From Hyphomicrobiales bacterium (GTDB lineage Bacteria > Pseudomonadota > Alphaproteobacteria > Rhizobiales > Rhizobiaceae), in contig UCII01000033.1 in assembly GCA_900472485.1 (NCBI GenBank), positions 62,001-126,000 on the forward strand: DNA of 64,000 nt, given 5' to 3'. Positions 27,053 through 34,443 of this stretch are shown piece after piece. The notes below the pieces were generated by a model, which did not search any database, was not told the origin of the DNA, and was given only the letters and a program-made list of their open reading frames with translations. Numbering within the stretch: position 1 is the first letter of the stretch; every line of letters starts with the position of its first letter. A program made the translations under genes and the position numbers.

Positions 27053-27712
27053 ATGAACGACACCTATCTTTCACGCTTTTGGGGGAGTGATTATCAGGTC
27101 ATTCTCAATGTGGCAGATATCGGCCGTTCGCTGCCGCCTTTTTGGGTGGACATTGCGACTGCGGATCAAAGCCGGAGATTGGAGGCCTTTAGGGCGCTTG
27201 TGCGCCAAGTCTTCATTCATATGCCAGAAACGAGCAGTCTTCTTCTGGAGAGAACGACCGATGCCTATCTCGTCAAAGTACGAGACGATGTGGCGCTAGT
27301 TGCCGACCGGCAGGCGGACGATCAGGTCTTATCATACAGGGGATTTGCACCGACTGATAAATCCATGTTCGGAGGAAGCGTTGGGGCTTTCTACAAAGCG
27401 CTCGACGGCTTCTGCGACTTCCATTCTATGGGCGGTTTACTCCCAGAAAGAGAAATCCGTCCGATAGGCAAGGATGGCAACGAGTATTGGACGGAGCCTT
27501 CCTCGAAACTATTCGAGACGGTCAAATCGAAGGACTATTTTCACATATTCAACAGCGGTGGAAAGGGGCAGGGCTATATCAGCCTTCACAGCACCGTCGT
27601 TGATGACCCGGAGGGATTGCTTCTCTGGGTTGATGATGACGAGCCCATGACGAACATGGACTTCTGGGATCTTTTCGACAATTGGACCTCCATAGCAATG
27701 GAAGACAATTAA
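27053..27712 (+). CDS. Tdi1-like immunity protein (GAD-like plus DUF1851)
   Basis: 219 residues. The N-terminal part (VNDTYLSRFW-like start, FRALVRQVFIHMPETSS) fits a GAD-like domain and the C-terminal part (YFHIFNSGGKGQGYISLHST, then LLLWVDDDEPMTNMDFWDLF) fits DUF1851. This is the architecture of Agrobacterium Tdi1, which neutralises the DNase effector Tde1. It lies 21 bases after the HNH toxin, so it is the expected immunity partner. Here the toxin fold appears HNH rather than the Ntox15 type of Tde1, so the immunity scaffold would be shared across unrelated nuclease folds. Its last 31 bases overlap the next ORF. Confidence 0.8.
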   Translation: MNDTYLSRFWGSDYQVILNVADIGRSLPPFWVDIATADQSRRLEAFRALVRQVFIHMPETSSLLLERTTDAYLVKVRDDVALVADRQADDQVLSYRGFAPTDKSMFGGSVGAFYKALDGFCDFHSMGGLLPEREIRPIGKDGNEYWTEPSSKLFETVKSKDYFHIFNSGGKGQGYISLHSTVVDDPEGLLLWVDDDEPMTNMDFWDLFDNWTSIAMEDN

Positions 27713-28734
27713 TCGACGCGGTGTTTTCGAAGCAATCGGAATCAAGCCGCCTTGAGTGGAAGAATTTTACCCTGGAAGCGATAAATCAATTACGGGAGTG
27801 GATCAAAGAGAGGAGCAATAGCAGAAACACACAAGGCGAGGCGATCTTTGTCAGAAGCACGCAGACTTATGATCCACCGGTTGACACCGATCCCGTGTCT
27901 GGGTCGCTGCGAAGCCAGCAAAGGCCAATTCAACTAGCCTTTGACGCTAGCTCCCCCGAAGGTCAGCAATTGCTGAAGCAATTTATGGCTGATGCGCTGA
28001 AGGAAGCCCCTCAAATACCAAAACCGCCAATCTCATCGTCATCGAGAGCCGTCTCTGTCCTCGAGCGGTTTGGGATGTTCGGCAAGACCCTTGGGAAAAT
28101 TGCTGGTCCCCTTGCGATTGTCACTGGCGGAACTGATGAGTTGGACAATGCAATTCTCGCGAACAACGCCGCCGAGGCTGAGCTAAAGAACATTCATCCC
28201 ATGGGAGCGGATGAAAACGCGCTTTATGATCAGACAAAGAAGCGCATTGCCGATCACATTTACAGCAGGTACGGCACCTTTGTCGGAGCCGATGAAGACT
28301 ACATTGCCAAAGAACGCAATTATCTCGAAACCATTCTGAAGATCGAGAGATCGAAGAAGCTCGAATTGGCGATGAAGCAGGGCGTGCGGGTCGACACCTC
28401 GGATAAAGACGAGTGGCCCTGTGTCGTCGGCCCATACAAGTATGTCAATATGGTCTGCCCGGGTGAGGCGCACCATATCATTCCCGATATGGTCTATCGT
28501 CTTGGCTCGGCTCCAAATAGCGAGGCGGAAAAAAACTCCACCGAAGGGCGGATACCAAATTCGCCCGCTTATAATGAAGGACAGGCGATTTGCCTTTCGG
28601 AAGGGATGCACCGTACAGATGACGATGCAGTACACTCGTCTCTCAATCCGGCGCTTACGGCGCTGGGAAAGACTTACAATCCACAAGGGACCGCGCCACT
28701 TGGGAAAATCAGGGACGAGGCGCACAAGGCTTAG
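27682..28734 (+). CDS. PAAR-less HNH/AHH-type toxin ORF overlapping the immunity gene
   Basis: 350 residues if it starts at 27682 inside the preceding gene, or 337 from a GTG at 27721. No PAAR, Hcp or VgrG domain is present. The first 130 residues look like a linker or pre-toxin region. The C-terminus has EAHHIIPD at 262-269 and CLSEGMHRTDDDAVHSS, a His-rich pattern of AHH/HNH toxins. I see no good ribosome site for either start. It could be a displaced C-terminal toxin module left by recombination, a complete effector carried by another component, or a translationally coupled gene. The frame is intact to its stop. The codon use is less GC-rich than that of the T6SS core. Confidence 0.7.
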   Translation: MDLHSNGRQLIDAVFSKQSESSRLEWKNFTLEAINQLREWIKERSNSRNTQGEAIFVRSTQTYDPPVDTDPVSGSLRSQQRPIQLAFDASSPEGQQLLKQFMADALKEAPQIPKPPISSSSRAVSVLERFGMFGKTLGKIAGPLAIVTGGTDELDNAILANNAAEAELKNIHPMGADENALYDQTKKRIADHIYSRYGTFVGADEDYIAKERNYLETILKIERSKKLELAMKQGVRVDTSDKDEWPCVVGPYKYVNMVCPGEAHHIIPDMVYRLGSAPNSEAEKNSTEGRIPNSPAYNEGQAICLSEGMHRTDDDAVHSSLNPALTALGKTYNPQGTAPLGKIRDEAHKA

Positions 28735-28769
28735 ATCAGGTAGAAAGCCTTCCAGAAAAATGTAGGAAA

Positions 28770-28901
28770 ATGGCGAAGCAAGCTGCTGACATGCAAGTAG
28801 CGGGCAAAAGGGAACAGCCTGGTCGCACGACAATGCGTCCGCCCAAAATGCCGCGAAATGAAGACGTGATCAAAGTCCTTAACGCAGGGAAATATCCGTG
28901 A
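28770..28901 (+). CDS. Small ORF of 43 codons, function unknown
   Basis: ATG at 28770 preceded by AGGAAAA; encodes a basic peptide beginning MAKQAADMQVAGKREQPG. Its TGA overlaps the ATG of the next gene as TGATG, which hints at coupling. It has no recognisable motif and could equally be a remnant. Listed because it fills the gap between the second toxin and the propeller genes. Confidence 0.3.
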   Translation: MAKQAADMQVAGKREQPGRTTMRPPKMPRNEDVIKVLNAGKYP

Positions 28902-30048
28902 TGAAGCCCTTCGACCCATATCGCCTCTATGCCGCCGTTGCCTTGGATCGGAGCACGTTCGCGATCAGCTTCAGCAACAAGGACTATGAGGACATGTACG
29001 CTTATGTTCTCGTTTACGAAGGGCAATTTGAGCAGCCGTGGACTCGGTTCGATATGCCGCGCAATATTACCGGCCTGACGGCGCAGCGCGGGGCTGACGG
29101 ACGACCACTCGTTCATGCACTCAGTGACGAGGGAGAGGTCTACACCTTGCCCGTTGACGATCAGAAGCCCTCGAAGCTCAAGATCGGCGGTGCGGGCGTC
29201 TATTCTGAAGACGCGACCGACCTGGATACGTCAATGCGATGACGCAGATTGACGATACGTTTCTCGTTACCGGTCATCACTCGCAACTCTACCGAATCGC
29301 CGGCGGCCGCTGGGACTGGTTCCACAAGGACAAGCTGCCTCGAGCGCCCGAAACCTATGACTATCTGAATTTCGGATGCCTGACAGGTACGACGGATACT
29401 GACCTATATATGAGCGTCAGCTATTATCCGAAGAATGAGAGGCGGAAGCTTACCGAGGAAGAAAATGCCCGCCATCAAGAACTCGTAAAACAGGGGCGTT
29501 ACGAAGAGGCATTGGATCTGGAAGAGGCCGCTAAGAAAGCTCCAACACGCGTTATTGAGGGCCGGCTTTACCACTGGGATGGCCAGGATTGGCAGGTTGT
29601 CGCCATGCCTCGATCTGGAAAATTCTATCCAGAACCGGCAACGCTCGCCGATATCTTCATTGAGAGCAAAGACAAAGTCTGGGCCGTCGGCGACAATGGT
29701 GTGATTCTGGTCGGGAACGCCGACCTTGGATTTCAGGACGTTTCTTTCAAAGGAGATAGTGAAAAGCTCATTTCGATCACCAAGTTCAAAGACCGCATGG
29801 TGCTCGCCTCAGACTATGGCCTTCATTGGTTCGACGGACATCTTTTGTCTCCTCTCAAGCCAGTCCTTGATCCGACAGTCAACAAGAACATTCCGACGCC
29901 CATCAAAGTTCAGACCGTCGATGATATGCTTTATTACTTCGACGCAAAACACGGTGTGCATAGCTTCGATGGCGAGCGCTGGACCGAAATCGACATTCCA
30001 TCGGAACTACTGCAGCGTGATTTCAAAGGTTTGTCATCGAAACCGTGA
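28901..30048 (+). pseudogene. Beta-propeller-like paralogue 1, split by a frameshift at about 29235
   Basis: Two frames, 28901-29242 (113 codons) and 29239-30048 (269 codons), overlap as ATGA. Together they align end to end with the single gene at 30096-31340: RLYAAVALDRSTFAI matches KLYGAAMADDGRYFAL, and DDTFLVTGHHSQLYRI matches DNRWLVAGSDGFLKL. Removing five bases (ATGCG at about 29234) would rejoin them, so a small duplication probably broke an ancestral gene. The overlap could still allow reinitiation and two working polypeptides. Repeated VWAVGDNGVILVGN and GLHWFDGHLLSPL blade-like motifs suggest a WD40/YCF48-type propeller. No signal peptide. Possible T6SS immunity or target-mimic protein; function unknown. 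Confidence 0.65.
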
Positions 30049-30095
30049 GAAAACTCTCTGTGTAGGTCCATGCGCTGGCGTAAAGGGAGGTACCC

Positions 30096-31340
30096 ATGGG
30101 GACGCCTGATGTGACGAAATGGAGTTCCATAAATATCCGGCCGGCGTTTTCTCAAGCGACGGAAACTTTAACCAAGGCTGATATATTGGACGATGAGGAC
30201 AACTTCGAAGAGCTTTATGGCGAATGGAATCCGAAGCTCTACGGTGCAGCCATGGCCGACGATGGTCGCTATTTTGCTCTTCTTGTTGGTGGTCCGCGTT
30301 GGGATGATCCCTATACCATTATCCTTATGCGTGACGTTATCGGGCAAACCTTCTCTCGCTCAGACGTTCGGCGAGAACTCCGTGATATCCAAGTGCTGCC
30401 TGCGACGGATAAGGATGGCGCGCCATCCTATGTAGCGATCAGCCTCAACGGCGACATATATGTTGTGGGTCCTCAAGGGTCGGAACATTCAGTCATTCCA
30501 GGTACCCGGGCCGAATCTGAGGCTGCGCCGGACATCGAATTCAACTCGATCCTTCCATTTGACAATCGTTGGTTAGTGGCAGGCAGTGACGGTTTTCTGA
30601 AGCTCGGCAAGGATGCGCTCTGGGAAGAGGCGGCCCCGCCCTTGAAATCGGAGTACCCCTACCGGGAGCCGAAATGGTCGATTCTTGGAGTCAGCGGCGA
30701 GGGCGATATTTTCGTGGCTGCAACTCAGGCCGCGGATACACGGTATTTTAATCTCTATCCCGGCCATCCCCTCTATCGCAAGGACATGACGGGAGATGAA
30801 GTGCTCGCGCTTCAGAGAAAGCTGTCGGCCGAGCGAAATGCCTTTCCGCAACTGACGACGCTCTTCAGCGGCAAACCTGATGCGTGGAAACAGCATAAAT
30901 TGCCGCAGCGTATAGCCAGTGCAATATCCGACTACCCGTATGTCGCGAGTTTCGTAAGCGGAGTGAACGGTAGTGACTACGTCATAGGTTCGGACGGACT
31001 TGTAATGGAGGGTGTCCCTCCAAGAGGTCTTTCGGAGATTTCGTCAGTTCCCGATCGAGAAAAAAACTTTTTTGGCGGGGCGTTCTGGCAAGGCAACTTA
31101 GTTCTTATCGCTGATTCCGAAATATTCCAATTTGATGGTCATCTCGCGAAGACCTTCTCACCGAAGGTAAAGATCAAGCTAGGGTCCCGGAGAATTCAGC
31201 CATCGACTATTTTTGCCCGCAACGAAAAGCTCTACGTTTTCGACTACGGCCTTCGTTATTTCATTTTTGACGGCCAAGAATGGGTCCAACGGGACATACC
31301 GGCGGACCTCTCAGAGCGGCCATTTAAAGGGAGTAGATAG
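30096..31340 (+). CDS. Beta-propeller-like paralogue 2, intact, unknown function
   Basis: 414 residues with a good GGGAGG ribosome site before the ATG. It shares the blade-like repeats of its neighbours: SLNGDIYVVGPQG, NRWLVAGSDGFLKLG, SDYVIGSDGLVMEG, NLVLIADSEIFQFDGHL, and the C-terminal GLRYFIFDGQEWVQRDIPAD that ends all family members in a similar way (FDG..W..I..P). No signal peptide or membrane helix, so it should be cytoplasmic. It is the only intact member of its subgroup in the array. Position behind two T6SS toxin ORFs suggests immunity or effector association, but nothing in the sequence proves it. Confidence 0.75.
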   Translation: MGTPDVTKWSSINIRPAFSQATETLTKADILDDEDNFEELYGEWNPKLYGAAMADDGRYFALLVGGPRWDDPYTIILMRDVIGQTFSRSDVRRELRDIQVLPATDKDGAPSYVAISLNGDIYVVGPQGSEHSVIPGTRAESEAAPDIEFNSILPFDNRWLVAGSDGFLKLGKDALWEEAAPPLKSEYPYREPKWSILGVSGEGDIFVAATQAADTRYFNLYPGHPLYRKDMTGDEVLALQRKLSAERNAFPQLTTLFSGKPDAWKQHKLPQRIASAISDYPYVASFVSGVNGSDYVIGSDGLVMEGVPPRGLSEISSVPDREKNFFGGAFWQGNLVLIADSEIFQFDGHLAKTFSPKVKIKLGSRRIQPSTIFARNEKLYVFDYGLRYFIFDGQEWVQRDIPADLSERPFKGSR

Positions 31341-31437
31341 AGGCAGTGGCGTTGGTGCGGGGACAGACGTTTCTTCAGATTCTGGTCTTTGATACAGCCA
31401 TTTATGCTGAGGCCGTTTCCGGAGCGAACTTAAAATA

Positions 31438-32492
31438 GTGATCGAGAAACTTAAGTTAGAACTTACCCGTGCCTGCGCTTGGTCCGACAACGTCGTGATT
31501 GTCAATGCGGTGCAGGAGACGTCGGACAGGTATGATCCTGACTGCCGGATCTATCGTTTTGAGCATGACGGTAAAGTTGGCGAACAATGGTACTATTGCA
31601 ACTTTAATTTCCACATGCAGGACATAACGTTGTACCGCAATCCGGATGTTGACCCGACGACCGATTATCTGACCTACATGTCTTCGGAGGGCGACGTATA
31701 CCACGCGTGGCGAGAGGGTAATTTTCGCGAGAAAATTCATGGCGCCGGAAGTTGGGCCGATGACGCTAAGGGCTATGGCCGACTACTGTCGATCGCGTCT
31801 ATAGAAGACGTATTATATGCTACCGGAGCGGGCGGCCAAATTTACATACGCGACGGGCGCGATGACTGGCGTCTTTTGACAGATAAGCTTCTATATGATC
31901 CGGAAGCTCATCGTAAAGTCGCTGCCAAAGCTCCCGATACCACTGATCCCAAATTTCTCGATTGGTTGATGAATTCTGAAAAGGATGAACCGCGCAATGT
32001 CTATTTCAATTGCATAAGAGGTGTCCGTGGCGACGCAATATACCTTTGCGGAGAGGAAGGCACAAAGCCAATTCTATGCTTCTGGGATGGCGATACGCTT
32101 CATGAACTGAATACCCACCTTTCGGAGGCAGCTCTCACCGGCATAGCCCTGACAGCATCTGGATCTGTGGTCGAGAAGGCGTATTGCTGCACGGCAGCTA
32201 TGCTCGCGGCTTTACACCGGTTTCGTTGCGACCGCAGCGTAATCTTTTTCATATGATTGCACCCTATCGAGGCAAATTGGTCTTGCCATCGAGCACGCGT
32301 CCGGGCGGGCTCTTCGAGCTCGATCCGAAAACCTCCGATCTGAAGAGATTTTCACCCGCATTGCCGAAACTGCGCGGCGACTACATTTTCTATGCTGGTG
32401 CAATCGAGGATGTTCTCTGGGTTGTCGGTCAGAAGGATATTTTTCGCTTCGATGGAAACAAATGGGAGCGGATTGAGCATCCGGATCTTTAG
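31438..32492 (+). pseudogene. Beta-propeller-like paralogue 3, frameshifted at about 32155-32165
   Basis: The first frame (GTG at 31438 to stop at 32256) matches paralogue 4 up to HELNTHLSEAALTGIALTA. It then reads into unrelated sequence, while the next frame continues the family sequence as WICGREGVLLHGSYARGF and on to FDGNKWERIEHPDL at 32492. Compared with paralogue 4 about seven bases are missing at the junction. The gene is probably dead in its C-terminal part, or makes a truncated protein of 272 residues. Paralogues 3 and 4 form a subgroup that is closer to each other than to paralogues 1 and 2. Confidence 0.75.
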
Positions 32493-32548
32493 CGTATTTG
32501 CCGGAAACGGAGGCGGTACGAGGACACATTCGAAAGGCGAGCAATAGC

Positions 32549-33619
32549 GTGAGAATGTTATCCCGAGCGTGCGCAGCATCCGAGAATGTGCTTTCTATTG
32601 TCGCGGTGCTAGGGAATTCCGAGATTTATCAACCCGACGCGCGTGCTTATCAGTATCGCCATCGAGCCGATCTTGGTGAACATTGGTATTACGAAAATTT
32701 CCCGCTCAGCGTTCAGGATGTGGTCTATTTTAATGACCACGATTCATCTCAGTCCTATTTCGTTCTATTGTCAGCAGAAGGCGATGTTTATCATTTCGCA
32801 TCGCCCGATAGATTCCAGGAGCGGATTGTCGGTGCAGGCACAACGGCGGACGATTCCAAATTCTACGGCAAGATGTTGAAAATCTCCCAGATTGGCGAGC
32901 GGCTTTACGCTTGCGGCGCCGGCGGGCAGGTTTACGTGCGTCACGGCCGCGATGACTGGCGAATGCTATCTGACGCGGTGCTGAATGATCCTGAAGCAAA
33001 GAAGCGGTTGTTGGAGAGTGGCCCTAGCTTGGGGCAGCTCGGCTGGAAAGAATGGATAATCCAGAAAGCTCTCAATCCAGGTACGCGAGAGGTAGTTTTC
33101 TACGATATCAAGGGGCTTTCAGAAGATGCCGTCTATGTGTGTGGAACCGAGCGAACAAAGCCTGTCCTTTGCTTCTGGGACGGCAGTGAGCTGCATGAAA
33201 TCAATATTCCGCTGGCTGAAGCTGCGCTGACCGGCATTTATATTGAAAACGCCGAAAGTGTCTGGGTCTGCGGTCGTGAGGGTGTTATTTTGCATGGCAG
33301 CCGCAATCGCGGCTTCGCTCCAGTAAACGCCGACACGCGATTGAATCTGTTTCATTCTATCACGCCCTATCGCGGCAAGCTCGTCTTGCCAGCGAGCGTC
33401 AGGCCGGGCGGCCTTTACGAGCTTGATCCAAGCATCGGCGAATTCCGCAGATTCCAGCCGCCCCTGCCGCGTCTTGTGAGTCGCGATGATCCTGAATCCA
33501 TTGATAATGGGCCGTTCTTTGCGCAATCTTTCGGAGATGTTTTATGGGTGGTCGCTTCAAAGGACATTTTTCGATTTGACGGTCAAGCGTGGGAGCGAAT
33601 CAAGCATCCGGACATCTAA
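32549..33619 (+). CDS. Beta-propeller-like paralogue 4, intact, unknown function
   Basis: 356 residues from the GTG at 32549, or 354 from the ATG at 32555. An AAAGGCGAG site lies seven bases before the GTG. An in-frame TTG at 32498 is less likely. Motifs: LGEHWYYENFPLSVQDVVYF, LSAEGDVYHFASPD, GAGGQVYVRHGRDDWRMLSD, VWVCGREGVILHGSRNRGF, and the terminal DIFRFDGQAWERIKHPDI. The periodic (D/G)-(V/I)-Y/W-V-x-G motifs fit a beta-propeller of six or seven blades. It is the last gene of the accessory block. A convergent gene, DhaL, ends 113 bases further on. Confidence 0.75.
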   Translation: MRMLSRACAASENVLSIVAVLGNSEIYQPDARAYQYRHRADLGEHWYYENFPLSVQDVVYFNDHDSSQSYFVLLSAEGDVYHFASPDRFQERIVGAGTTADDSKFYGKMLKISQIGERLYACGAGGQVYVRHGRDDWRMLSDAVLNDPEAKKRLLESGPSLGQLGWKEWIIQKALNPGTREVVFYDIKGLSEDAVYVCGTERTKPVLCFWDGSELHEINIPLAEAALTGIYIENAESVWVCGREGVILHGSRNRGFAPVNADTRLNLFHSITPYRGKLVLPASVRPGGLYELDPSIGEFRRFQPPLPRLVSRDDPESIDNGPFFAQSFGDVLWVVASKDIFRFDGQAWERIKHPDI

Positions 33620-33731
33620 TTGTTGCCTCGATAAGTCTGAAATCGGAACGACGAGAGTGGGCTAACCAATATCGAGTAGGCATTGATGAGCGCAATTTGG
33701 CAAGATCACATGTCAGTAAGCTCCTAATCGC

Positions 33732-34388
33732 CTAACCATCCACCATACCCGCCTCAAACGTATCCCGCATCGCCCGCAGTATAATCACCGCCGAAGCCGC
33801 CCCCGGATCGATATGTCCCAGCGATCGTTCCCCCAGCCGTGCCGCCCGGCCGCGGGCGGCCACCATGGAGCTTGTGGAATTCGCTCCGGCTTCGGCGGCG
33901 TCGACGATGGAATTCCACATGGCGATAACATCGCGTGAGCGTGCCTGTGCCTCGATGGCGGCTTCGGCGGCGGGGATCCAGGCGTCGAGCATGGTCTTAT
34001 CGCCGCGCTGGCCCTTGCCGCGTTGCTGAATGCCGGCCCGCATCTCGTCGATGATCATGGCCTGGCAGGCCGGAGAGAGGGATTCATCCGCCTTCAGTGC
34101 TTGCGAGGCCCGCCGGAAGGCGGTGGCATAGAGCGGGCCGGTCGAGGCGCCGACGGCATCCAGGAAGGCAGAGGCTGCGGTAGAGAAGATCTCCGAGGGC
34201 GATACCTGCGCGAGATCGAGTTTTGCCAGCTCGGCATTCACCGCCATGAAGCCGAGCGACATGGTGATGCCGTGATCGGCGTCGCCGATCGCGCCATCCA
34301 GCTCGGAGAGACGGTCTTTTTCGGCATTGATCGCAATCGATATGCGCTGAAACATCGTGCCCAGGCATCGCGCGGCTTTTTCCGGCAT
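33732..34388 (-). CDS. DhaL-type (DAK2) kinase ADP-binding subunit, partner of the SorC-DhaK fusion
   Basis: 218 residues from the ATG at 34388, preceded on its strand by GGGAGGAAG. The DAK2 domain shows GDADHG at 35-40, whose aspartates chelate the Mg-nucleotide, then GASTGPLYATAF, GDKTMLDAW and the C-terminal GRAARLGERSLGHIDPGA. DhaL binds ADP/ATP and passes phosphate to the ketose held by DhaK. It follows the SorC-DhaK fusion by 55 bases and is the last gene of the operon. The substrate may be dihydroxyacetone or a tetrulose; the sequence does not decide. Confidence 0.88.
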   Translation of the reverse strand: MPEKAARCLGTMFQRISIAINAEKDRLSELDGAIGDADHGITMSLGFMAVNAELAKLDLAQVSPSEIFSTAASAFLDAVGASTGPLYATAFRRASQALKADESLSPACQAMIIDEMRAGIQQRGKGQRGDKTMLDAWIPAAEAAIEAQARSRDVIAMWNSIVDAAEAGANSTSSMVAARGRAARLGERSLGHIDPGAASAVIILRAMRDTFEAGMVDG

Positions 34389-34443
34389 GGTCTTCCTCCC
34401 GGTCCCGGCCATTTCTGTTGTCGCCGGGCACATTTTTATAGCT

